The notes under the pieces are model-generated. The model saw nothing but the letters and a program-made list of their open reading frames with translations. It did not search any database and was not told where the DNA came from. Below are positions 1 to 8,381 of a stretch of 10,000 nt of DNA, piece after piece. Position 1 is the stretch's first letter; each line of letters begins with the position of its first letter. A program made the translations under genes and the position numbers. The DNA comes from Trachelipus rathkii (taxonomy: Eukaryota; Arthropoda; Malacostraca; Isopoda; Trachelipodidae). The stretch lies in the NCBI GenBank assembly GCA_015478945.1, contig JABUQX010088595.1, forward strand, positions 1 to 10,000. Reading direction: 5' to 3'.

Positions 1-410
1 CCGCGTTATTACTGATTAACCGCAATATGCATAAGCTTGACTACATACTGCTCGTATAATACTCCGGACATGATATTGCGACCTATATTACAATAACGTG
101 ATTGTTAGATTACTGGCGATGATAGAAATCGCACGTGCACGTGAATTTTGGGAAGTCTATTTTTACCAAATACCTTTAGATTGAATATTTTAAATGATAG
201 GTATGACGCATCGCCATTGATTCAACAAATTAGTTAACATTAGTAGTTGAATTCTCACGGTTATACCTATCACATCTACTCAACATAATTGAGCACTAAT
301 CGACATGTGAAGATGGTTGGCTATCTAAATTTATACTTAAAATTATGGACTTTAACCTCTCCAGTATTAGATAAGGGGTTGTCTACATCAGAATACAGAT
401 CATTTATTTG
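1..410. other. AT-rich intergenic sequence, no gene seen
   Basis: I see no convincing reading frame, RNA gene or repeat family here. The only local feature is a 12-bp perfect palindrome at 132-143 (CACGTGCACGTG), which is two adjacent CACGTG E-box cores. No promoter or gene can be tied to it. Confidence 0.6.
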
Positions 411-600
411 CCCCTGAAGCTCCGTGGCCTGATCTAGAGTCACGGGGCTGTGGAGTTTAAAGGAGCACCACTGCACGCGCCTGGTTCGTGAACCTCGTCA
501 CAAGTGGTGCAACGGTTTGCTTTTGGCCTGGCCCCCTGATTATTTCTTTGGGGCTTAGGCGAAGGTCTCCGCGAAGTTCGGCTGGACAAGAATCTCTCGC
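411..600. repeat. GC-richer structured island, possible decayed short repeat
   Basis: This stretch is clearly richer in G and C than its flanks and is full of short inverted repeats. CCGTG 422-426 pairs with CACGG 441-445. GCACCACT 465-472 pairs perfectly with AGTGGTGC 503-510. Inside that, GGTTC 483-487 and GAACC 490-494 form a tight hairpin. A further imperfect GCC...CCCC / GGGGC..AGGC pair lies near 528-560. The GGTTCG at 483-488 resembles the first half of a pol III B box, but no well-placed A box was found. A tRNA-derived SINE remnant is therefore only a possibility. The function is unknown. Confidence 0.35.
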
Positions 601-791
601 TTTTGGCTAATTATTATACTTCACCAATTTAAGTTGGTACTCACTAAGAACATATTATGGACATTTATCACTTATGGTGTTTTACGCGTACGTTATGAAC
701 TGATTGGGATTGATTATTTTATTCTTCACTTTCTCTGCAGTACATTTTTATTCCCTAGCAATTACTATTCACTCTATATGATGTCCTTATT

Positions 792-1169
792 TTATCGTTT
801 ATTACGTGACAGATAACGACTAGAATGTTCTGATAGATGAGTAAACATGTCATTACATATCATCGTATGATTTGTCTTGCCACAATGATGACAGAGCTTA
901 GCTGATCTTCGCGTGTTTTGCTGGCTGGCCTGGGCTTTCCTAGCATTTTGTGGGCTTCCCTGGGTCCTTCCAACATTACCAGAATTTTTCTGCTGACTTC
1001 TTGGAAAATTATCATTCTCTTGATGCTTAGTCTTCTGAGCTTTGGGTGAAGAAGTCTGCCTAGGAGCATAACGGTTCACAATTTCGTTCCATATGTTCTT
1101 CCTCGGTGCAGAATCTTTAGGAGTGACGTGAGATATGGTGATTATGTGAGCTCGGACTCCTTCACTATA
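792..1169 (-). pseudogene. Gag-like retroelement fragment with zinc-knuckle-like motif
   Basis: On the minus strand the frame is open from about 1169 to the stop at 792-794 (about 125 codons). No ATG is evident at its upstream end, where a TGA at 1170-1172 closes it. The translation is hydrophilic and rich in Gln, Asn, Arg, Lys and Ser, then reaches CHHCGKTNHTMIC at about 865-900. That spacing is C-x2-C-x4-H-x3-C, one residue shorter than the retroviral-type CCHC knuckle (C-x2-C-x4-H-x4-C). A basic, low-hydrophobicity stretch followed by a knuckle is typical of the nucleocapsid part of LTR-retrotransposon Gag, and some BEL/Pao Gags have a similar layout. No protease, reverse transcriptase or LTR was found nearby, so this is probably an isolated remnant. 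A host exon encoding a zinc-knuckle protein is an alternative. The family is not resolved. Confidence 0.4.
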
Positions 1170-2259
1170 TCATCCTTTTAAACCTTAATTATTTTAGTTC
1201 TATTTAATGTTACCGAGTTATCTCATATGTATGCTCATATGCCATCGTATATCTTAGATTAATAATTAAACCTAATCCTTATTGGCCAATTTATGCCTTA
1301 CTCGTGATTCAAATATATTATTTGAATCACGCATTTCTTATATGTTCCACATTACCAGCGGCATATTATATTACAAAAAGGCGCTTGGAAGCCGTAAGTT
1401 TATAGTTTACATAGTGTTTAGACATGTTCATTTTAATAGCCATTAGAGTGTACGCTGTACGTGATACTAGCAGAATTATATTGCTCAAGTCTAACGCAAA
1501 CATTATTAATATAACTTTATTCCCCAGACTTTATTCATCTTTAAAGCTTTACAGTACTCATGAACTCCTGTGTGGATTTTTGCTTTTCATCTCAGACTGT
1601 ACATTTTGAATTCCATTACCATGTGTAAGCATTACCTCTTTATACTAGCAAGGCTATGAATACTCATCTTTAGTTAACTGTGCAGATACAAATCCAAGTA
1701 TGATCCGCCAGGTAATTCCCAAAACTATCAGCAGTATATGTTAGGTTTTACTGGGTAGGTTGAACTCACAATTTACGTTTCAATACAAAACCTTACCGTA
1801 AGAAATTTTATTAAAAGTCTTGTTCAAGTGCGTCAGGCATACACACTTCGGTGGTGGTGGGTGATTCTGAGCGTCTATACCGAACGCGACCCGTGCATTA
1901 GCAGCATAGCTCAGCTACACTTTGAAGTCAGAGTTTGAATTGAATATCTCTGTTATCAGGCATAGATCGATATATCAAAGCTGTAGCTTGTGGATAGCCT
2001 TACAAAGGGTCCTCGTGTTTTGTGACTAGTCACGCCGGTGTTCGGCTTTAGAAAACTTTATAAATGTGAGGGTGATTTCCCATCAAATCAAGGGCTCTCA
2101 AATGGAAGCTTTTTGAGTTGTGGGAATTGGTGTGCGGTATAATTAGTTGATTTGCGGTTTGCTTGAACCGGGACTCGTCAAACAGTTTATTTTTCATTAG
2201 TGGATAATTTCTTGGTGTAAAACTGAAGCCAAACTATATAGGTTTTATTTTTATTTGAG
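1170..2259. other. Intergenic sequence, no gene seen
   Basis: No supported coding region. The short open frames on either strand have no recognisable motif and lie in ordinary AT-rich sequence. A 12-bp perfect palindrome GTGACTAGTCAC lies at 2022-2033. The longer palindrome at 1303-1331 is listed separately. Confidence 0.55.
1303..1331. repeat. Perfect hairpin palindrome, 13-bp arms
   Basis: CGTGATTCAAATA at 1303-1315 is followed by a 3-nt spacer (1316-1318) and its exact reverse complement at 1319-1331. The complementarity stops sharply on both outer sides. It could be the collapsed ends of a short inverted-repeat transposon, or a cruciform-forming site. No gene context explains it. Confidence 0.8.
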
Positions 2260-2389
2260 TTATATATAATATATATATATATATATATAATTATATAATA
2301 TATTATATATATAGTTATAATATATATTATTATATAATATATATAATAAATATATATTATAATATATATATATATTATATAATTATATT
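2260..2389. repeat. TA-rich simple repeat tract
   Basis: About 130 bp made almost only of TA/ATA/TAT units, strongly self-complementary and able to form hairpins. It is flanked by ordinary AT-rich sequence. Confidence 0.95.
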
Positions 2390-2638
2390 CAAATTTTTTT
2401 TATTCAATACATAGAAAATTAACCTATTTTATGTTCATTAAATAACAAAATTGACATACATTTTTTATATTATATTGTTCCAATATTTTACGCTTTCATA
2501 ACATTAATCAATCATTAACCAAAATTAATTTCCCTAGTAGTGAAATGGGCTCTTACTAATTGTCAACAGCAGTGTTGATGTCTTTGAAAGCCGAAATAAC
2601 ATTTAATATAATGAGTCTAAAAATAACCATAAACAAAA
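2390..2638. other. AT-rich spacer, no gene seen
   Basis: No gene found. A small hairpin TCAACA-GCAG-TGTTGA lies at 2563-2578. The downstream AAT field begins at the right edge. Confidence 0.5.
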
Positions 2639-2662
2639 AATAATAAAACAATAATACAATAA

Positions 2663-2700
<38 letters not shown>

Positions 2701-2715
2701 TAATAACTAATAATA

Positions 2716-2797
<82 letters not shown>

Positions 2798-3040
2798 TAA
2801 AACAGTAATTAATAATAATATAATAATAATAATAATAATATAATAATAATAATAATAAATATATCATAATAATATATATATAATAATAATAATAATAAAT
2901 AATGGAATATAATAATAATAATATATAATAATAATAATAAATATGTAATATAATAAAATACATAAATAATAATAATATAATAATGAAATAATATTAATAA
3001 TTAATAATATATATAATAATAATAATAATAATAATATAAT
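2639..3040. repeat. Imperfect (AAT)n microsatellite, block 1
   Basis: The block is mostly AAT trinucleotides with frequent 1-base losses (ATAAT to ATAT) and AAC or ATAT interruptions. The longest clean run is around 2720-2790. Translated on the minus strand it gives long Tyr, Leu or Ile runs, which are artefacts of the repeat. Confidence 0.97.
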
Positions 3041-3230
3041 TTTTAATAAAAATGAAAGTTATAATAGTAAAACAAGTTTTATTACTAGTTACAGTATCAA
3101 TACAGTCATTTTAAACAATGAAACCAAATATAATGCTATTTCATATCCTAATAATGATAACTGGATAATAACGATGGAATTCAATCATAACAGTAGTGAC
3201 AGTAGTATCTGTACGAACGAAATTAATAAT
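3041..3230. other. Non-repetitive island inside the AAT field
   Basis: About 190 bp of sequence that is not AAT repeat, separating block 1 from the ACC/ACT island. No reading frame or motif is recognised. It could serve as a unique anchor when mapping this region. Confidence 0.6.
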
Positions 3231-3281
3231 AACACCACTACCACCACCACTACTCTCTACACACTACTCTTACTAACAACT
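3231..3281. repeat. ACC/ACT-rich compound microsatellite island, copy 1
   Basis: The sequence changes from AAT units into a C-rich, G-free tract of ACC and ACT trinucleotides, then back towards AAC and AAT. It starts AATAATAACACCA, as does the second island at 4687. The pyrimidine changes are confined to this tract, so it looks like a discrete variant island and not scattered point mutation. Confidence 0.85.
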
Positions 3282-4072
<791 letters not shown>

Positions 4073-4562
4073 ATAAAAGTTCTTTCGGATTTATCTTCAA
4101 GTTTCTAATAGTTATTTTGTACATAGTTTATTTTCTTAAAAATTATCTTTGAAAACAATTTACATGAGAAGAATGAAGACATATTTTCCCGATGCGTTCC
4201 AAACACTTCGCAATATTATACGGATCGTGTGGAATCCAAAAACTTAAAATTGCGGAGACCTTCTACATCAAAACCCGTAGAATAGACATTAACATAAAAT
4301 TTAATGTCATTATCTGTTAGACTAAATATCATTTGATTTAAATTATTTATATTATTTCAAGACTCATTCGCCATTCGCTTACAAGAAAAAATCCTCTGAA
4401 GATGTCTCACGTTTACGAGACGAAACGCGTACGGGAAATGTAAAATCCAATAATCTTCTCTTCTCATTAAATTGCCTTTTCAAGAATTATTTTAAGAAAA
4501 GATTAAACTATGTACAGAAATAACTATTTAGAAACTTGGGAAATAAAATCAAAACTTTTATA
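4073..4562. mobile_element. ~490-bp element with long imperfect inverted arms, possibly Penelope-like LTR pair
   Basis: The left arm (about 4073-4200) matches the reverse complement of the right arm (about 4428-4562). In the same order both arms show ATAAAAGTT, CAAGTTTCT, ATAGTTATTT, GTACATAGTTTA, TTTTCTTAAAA, TTGAAAA, CAATTTA, ATGAGAAGA, and then TTTCCCG followed by a CGTT-type sequence. The arms differ by substitutions and small indels. The centre (about 4205-4390) is AT-rich and non-coding. The outer ends meet AAT repeat on the left and near-AAT sequence on the right. The right arm is preceded by a hammerhead-like core at 4396-4432; on the left arm the equivalent sequence stops just after the GAAACG-like point. 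Penelope-like elements are known for inverted or tandem LTR arrangements with hammerhead motifs, so two inverted LTR remnants is one reading. A MITE with long inverted repeats is the alternative. No transposase or reverse transcriptase is encoded. Confidence 0.6.
4396..4432 (+). ncRNA. Hammerhead-ribozyme-like core (candidate)
   Basis: CTGAAGA at 4396-4402 fits the conserved CUGANGA box. GTCTC 4404-4408 and GAGAC 4417-4421 form a perfect 5-bp stem II around an 8-nt loop. GAAA follows at 4422-4425. A minimal stem III of A-U, C-G and G-C with no loop then leads to GUA at 4429-4431, a legal NUH cleavage triplet. Cleavage would fall between 4431 and 4432. Very short stem III is typical of hammerheads in Penelope-like elements. 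Two defects are visible. There is one extra T (4403) between the CUGANGA box and stem II. Stem I is weak: CC 4393-4394 can pair with GG 4433-4434, but the base pair next to the core is a mismatch. Activity is therefore uncertain; it may be decayed or a family variant. Confidence 0.5.
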
Positions 4563-4686
4563 AAATCAAAAGCTGATATTGAATTACTAAATAATAATCA
4601 ATATAATAAGATAATAATAATAATAATAATAATATATAATAATTATAATAATAATAATAATTAATAATTAATAATAATTTAATAAT

Positions 4687-4769
4687 AACACCAATCCACT
4701 ACTACTCTACTACTAACTACTCACTACTACTAACTACTACTACTACTACTTAACAACAACAACAACAAT
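4687..4769. repeat. ACT/AAC-rich compound microsatellite island, copy 2
   Basis: The tract begins AATAATAACACCA like copy 1, then runs as ACT trinucleotides with CTC and AACT interruptions. It passes through a clean (AAC)n stretch near 4753-4769 back into AAT. It is G-free on this strand. The shared opening and unit types point to common origin with 3231-3281. Confidence 0.85.
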
Positions 4770-4856
4770 AATAATAATAAATATAAATAATAATAATATA
4801 TAATAATAATATAATAATAATAATAAATAATAATAATAATACTAAAAATAAATAAT

Positions 4857-4908
4857 AGTAAGTATAGTAGGCATTAAACAATAAAATTTATTTGACACAG
4901 TAATAAAA
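4857..4908. repeat. Probable fifth copy of the AAT-interspersed motif
   Basis: AGTAAGTATAGTAGGCATTAA, then TTTATTTGACACAGTAATAA, resembles in order the AGTAGGTATAATAGCATTAAC...TATTGAACAGTAATAAT pattern of the copies at 3414-3790. It carries a short insertion in the middle. The divergence is high, so homology is likely but not certain. Confidence 0.5.
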
Positions 4909-5197
4909 TTGCAATGATATTAATACTAAAATTCAAAATTAACAATATTATTATAATAATAATAATAATAATAATAAAATAATAATAATAATAATAATAA
5001 TAAACATCAATATAATAATAATAATAAATAATAATAATAATAAAAATAATAATATAATAATAATAATAATAATATTAAAATAATAATATAATAATAATAA
5101 TAATAAATAATAATAATATAATAATTAATAATAATAATAATAGATAATAATAATAATAATAGTGATAATAATACTAATAGCAGTAATAATAATAAAG

Positions 5198-5238
<41 letters not shown>

Positions 5239-5383
5239 TAATAATAATAGATAATAATAATAATAATTGTTCATACAATGACTATAAGGCTTGTACTTTC
5301 ATAATAATTGAATAACAAAAATAATAATCATATTCATAATAATATAAATAATAAATAACATAATAATAATAATAATATCAATA

Positions 5384-5427
<44 letters not shown>

Positions 5428-5440
5428 TTGAGAACAATAA

Positions 5441-5523
5441 TAATGATAGTTATAGTAATAGTATTAGTTAGTACTTATTGATATAGTTTTGGAGTTTATT
5501 TGTGAATGATTTAAGAGAACTTT
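5441..5523. other. Non-repetitive spacer between AAT arrays
   Basis: A short stretch (ATAGTAATAGTATTAG then GTTTTGGAGTTTATTTGTG) with no LINE-like coding signal in any frame that I could recognise. It separates block 3 from the long pure array. Confidence 0.5.
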
Positions 5524-5698
<175 letters not shown>

Positions 5699-6149
5699 CA
5701 GTAAAAACTTCCACACTAGAATTCCGCTACAAACAAACAAATCAAATACATCCCCAGACCTAACACTATGCTCCCCAGATCTTCACATAAAACTTCAGTG
5801 GTCAACACAAACCGATCAAAACTCTAACCACTTCCCCATAATCATAACATGCCAAACTACCAACAAACCCAACCACACTTTCAGGAAAACCTACACAAAT
5901 TACAAAGAAAGCAGATTGTACAAAATTCTCAGAATACATAGAAAAAATACACAATCAATAACAGTCTCAAATACCACAACACTAAACACAGCCATCCAAA
6001 ACTTCACTTTAACAATCCAAAAAGCTGAAAAAATAAATATACCTTGGGGATACATAAAAAAATACAACCTACAGTCACATCCGAAATCTCAAACGATTAA
6101 ACAACGAAACCTACTCAAAAAATCATCACAACACAACAAACGCAACTAA
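5699..6149 (+). pseudogene. LINE ORF2 fragment: C-terminal part of APE-type endonuclease
   Basis: Reading out of the AAT array, the frame encodes TRIPLQTNKSNTSPDLTLCS and, about 30 residues on, NSNHFPIII. The first matches the SPDLTL block late in LINE apurinic/apyrimidinic-like endonucleases. The second is the SDHxPI block that carries the catalytic His. Here the Asp of SDH is Asn (NSNH), a substitution expected to cripple nicking. About 100 basic residues of linker follow to a stop at 6147-6149, where the reading shifts frame. There is no authentic start: an upstream ATG at 5502 leads through the microsatellite and is coincidental. Confidence 0.75.
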
Positions 6150-6445
6150 TTAAAACACAAAATAATTTAAGCACACAAATTACAAACCTAATCAAAACAC
6201 ATACTACAAATAATTTTCAAAAACATCTACCAAAAAACCTACAAAACACAAACAACAATAAAATGTGGATCCTAATAAAAATATTAAACAACCCAACTCC
6301 CATGCACACACGAATCTATCAAAAATCCCAACACTCAATTCCCATAAACAATAAAACAACCCACCAACACCCTTGCAACATGTTTCCCAAAATGGTATCA
6401 TAAACCCACCCATCCACAAAATAGGAAAATAATCAAATTATTTAA
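6150..6445 (+). pseudogene. LINE ORF2 linker between endonuclease and reverse transcriptase
   Basis: A different frame from the preceding segment stays open from about 6149 to a TAA at 6401-6403. It includes KMWILIKILNNP, the block W-x-LI-x-LNxP often seen between endonuclease and RT in this LINE group. Further stops fall at 6422-6424 and 6443-6445. The plus strand here has only about 5% G. The minus-strand open frame over the same place has no recognisable content. Confidence 0.65.
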
Positions 6446-6985
6446 GGAAATAAAAAGCAACCACGACCTATAACACCAACATATATCATTAGAAACACCA
6501 TAAAGACCCTCAAAAACTCCCCAGCAACAGATACCATCACAAACATCCACATTCAACACTTAGGAAATTTTGCACTATCTCATTTATTACACATATACAG
6601 CAGTTTCATTAAATTAAATCACATACCCTTCTTCCTCTGGAAAAGAGCAATTATCATTCTGAAGTTAAAACCAGGAAAAAAACTCTCAAACCCCTCTTCC
6701 TATTGCCCAATTTCACTGCTATCCACCTTGTGTAAACTCCTAGAAAAGCTCACACTGAATAAAATAAAACCACACATCCCCAAACAAAAATTTCAACATG
6801 GTATCCAACAAAACCATTCAACCACAACAACTCTCACAAACATTATACAACCAATAAAAGACGGCCTAAATCTTAGACCCACACATAAAATATTACCCAT
6901 AGCAATATATATAAACAAGGCTTTCGACACAGTCCCCAGACATAATCTTATACAGAAAATAATAAAATCAAGCATCCCACCAACT
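6446..6985 (+). pseudogene. LINE reverse transcriptase, N-terminal half (fingers to motif A)
   Basis: One frame is open for 180 codons. It shows LKNSPATDTITNIHI (the KNSPA-GPD-I region with the GPD altered), LGNFALSHLLHIYSSFI, LWKRAIIILKLKPGKK, SSYCPISLLSTLCKLLEKL (RT motif 1, usually SYRPISLL), FQHGIQQNHSTTTTL (motif 2), and AIYINKAFDTVPRHNLI (motif A). In active LINEs motif A reads AFxDxSKAFDTV, with a catalytic Asp where this copy has Tyr (TAT at 6910-6912). The frame ends at TAA 6986-6988. The enzyme would copy element RNA at a nicked target site, but this copy cannot. Confidence 0.85.
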
Positions 6986-6988
6986 TAA

Positions 6989-7261
6989 AGAAATTTTCAT
7001 CACTTTCTATTGGGAAGAACCGCTCAAATACAGATTAACAGCAAGAAATCACAGACAGTAAACATTAAAAACGGTGTAACCCAAGGAGCAATCTTATCCC
7101 CTATACTCTTCAACCTATTCACAGCAGATCTATCACAACCACAAATAGACCACACAAACATAGCAACGTACGCTGACGACATTACCATAGCTACCACACA
7201 CCAGAATCTAAACACAGCATCCTTTCTAACCCAACAATACATCAACCAAATACAGACTTGA
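6989..7261 (+). pseudogene. LINE reverse transcriptase, motifs B and C
   Basis: The same frame as the preceding segment resumes after the TAA. It gives GRTAQIQINSKKSQTVNIKN, then GVTQGAILSPILFNLF (motif B, usually GVPQG; Pro to Thr here), then ATYADDITIAT (motif C). The YADD box at 7169-7180 keeps both catalytic aspartates. The segment ends at TGA 7259-7261, where Trp (TGG) is usual in the xxWLxxNxMxxSPxK block that follows. The 20-odd residues just after 6988 read better in a neighbouring frame, suggesting two compensating indels. Confidence 0.85.
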
Positions 7262-8060
7262 CTAACGGACAATAGAATGTCAGCCTCACCAGACAATCAT
7301 CAATTGCACTAATCATAACAAACCGTCAACTCGGTACCACAAACACTCAAATTTCCCTAAATAACATCGCTATCCCACGAAACAAAACGCCCAAAATTCT
7401 AGGAGCATCCCTGGACACACTTAACTCTCTCAAAACACATTGAAAACATAAGAACATCAGCAAACAGGAAATTAAACGTCGTAAGAACCATAGCTGGCAC
7501 TGATATTAAAAAATAGCAAACATATTTCTATTACCATATATATACAAATAATTCATCCGCCCATCGCTGAACTACGCTTCACCAAAATGACATCCGTTAT
7601 TAACCAAGGGAAACATGAAAAAACTGAAAACAATTCACTTAGAATTATAACAGGATGTATACTAAAAATACTTCAACAACACCTACAAGATGAAACAAAG
7701 ATACTACCCATAGACAAACACCTAGAAATAATAGGCACCTAATTTTACGCTAAAACACAGACACCGCAGCACCCCTGTCGCACTACATTCTCCAACCCTA
7801 CTAATCACAGACTAAAGCAACCTCCATCTTTCCCAGCCATATTATACAAACAAATCCTAAGTAATATCCAACCCCCACAAAACAACATCTCATATTCCAA
7901 ACAAATACACACTCACATAAAAGGACAATATTTAAGAAATAGACAACCAAGTAATATACTAAATGATCACCCATCAGAAATAGCATTTGAATTTAGGTCT
8001 CTTCCAATAATCATCCAGTCATCTTTAGCCAGTAAAGATTGAGATTATGTTGCTGAGTGA
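7262..8060 (+). pseudogene. LINE ORF2 C-terminal region, multiply frameshifted
   Basis: After LTDNRMSASPD the reading moves to another frame at about 7293 (SSIALIITNRQ), which contains PKILGASLD, the usual VKxLGVxLD block. It changes frame again at about 7439 (IENIRTSANRKLNVVRTIAG). Further on come FIRPSLNYASP, RIITGC, QDETKILPI and HLEIIGT, which match the conserved C-terminal block of I/Nimb-type ORF2 proteins in order. Stops interrupt each piece. A final LSQ-RL-LC-like trace lies at 8027-8057. The Cys-rich end seen in relatives is not visible. Confidence 0.75.
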
Positions 8061-8259
8061 GTGCATTCATGAAAGCTTTAGTATAAACATGAAAGTAACC
8101 CTAACGATAAACCTACCATGTAAGCCTAACGACTCGAAGGTATTGCGTAATGTTTCGAAAGGTAGGATAGGTTAAGTTGTTAGCGTTAATTCGTTGATCT
8201 GTATGATCGATAGGTTATTTTATGATGTTTGACAGAGAATTTTGCTAATGTCCACGTTT
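8061..8259. other. Intergenic, with imperfect inverted repeat 8101-8183
   Basis: CTAACGATAAACCTACC at 8101-8117 is imperfectly complementary to GGATAGGTTAAGTTGTTAG at 8165-8183. An inner TCGAA / TTCGA pair lies in the loop. The AGGTTGAG-like right arm recurs at 8428-8439 and 8456-8468. It resembles arthropod CCTAA/TTAGG telomere units only loosely. No gene was seen. Confidence 0.45.
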
Positions 8260-8381
8260 ATTCATAGTTCAAAATAATGCTATATTTGATATACAAGACA
8301 CTTTGATGAATGTAGTATGAATTCATAGTTCAAGATGCGGGTATCTTTGATAGTTTGGACACTTTGTTAAGGAGTTTTTTT
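8260..8381. repeat. 61-bp imperfect tandem duplication
   Basis: ATTCATAGTTCAA at 8260-8272 recurs at 8321-8333. TATxTTTGATA and GACACTTTG recur at the same 61-bp offset (for example 8297 and 8358), with no net indel between the copies. A much weaker third copy may lie upstream (8199-8259). No coding meaning was found. Confidence 0.75.

Larger units (their letters stand above)
4586..5440. repeat. Imperfect (AAT)n microsatellite, block 3
   Basis: AAT trinucleotides with many single-base slips, AAC, AAG, AGT and GAT variants, and short non-repeat gaps (for example 4870-4945 and 5270-5335). It includes the second ACC/ACT island and a probable fifth copy of the interspersed motif. No gene is supported. 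Confidence 0.95.
5699..8060 (+). mobile_element. 5'-truncated, decayed LINE (I/Nimb-like) retrotransposon
   Basis: Successive plus-strand frames encode, in the right order, the end of an APE-type endonuclease, a linker, a reverse transcriptase, and a C-terminal region with a conserved HLxDETKILPI-type stretch. Similarity was judged by eye to I/Nimb-clade ORF2 proteins; the clade assignment is inference. The endonuclease N-terminus, ORF1, 5' UTR and probably the extreme C-terminus are absent. Premature stops and frame changes are numerous (for example near 6145, 6422, 6443, 6986, 7259, 7293, 7441 and 7514), so the copy is dead. The plus strand is strikingly G-poor. No target-site duplication or 3' tail could be identified; the 3' limit is where coding similarity fades. 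Confidence 0.85.

Noticed and set aside
132..143. Paired CACGTG E-boxes as a promoter
   Set aside because: The palindrome is real, but there is no gene, TATA box or transcript evidence nearby; such short sites arise by chance.
634..816. 60-codon plus-strand frame
   Set aside because: Short, AT-rich and without motifs; chance opening.
1424..1609. 61-codon plus-strand frame
   Set aside because: No motif, no similarity that I recognise, ordinary composition for this region.
1907..1942. tRNA- or SINE-like promoter: TAGCTCAGCTAC as A box and GAGTTTGAATTG as B box
   Set aside because: The boxes start only 24 bp apart, too close for a tRNA-type promoter, and no cloverleaf arms pair.
6204..7986. 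Minus-strand open frames at 6204-6419, 6793-6975, 7024-7296 and 7801-7986
   Set aside because: They lie antisense to recognisable LINE motifs, and the G-poor plus strand leaves few stops on the other strand. None has family features.
8098..8183. Interstitial arthropod telomere repeat (CCTAA/TTAGG)
   Set aside because: Only scattered partial units with no consecutive perfect repeats.
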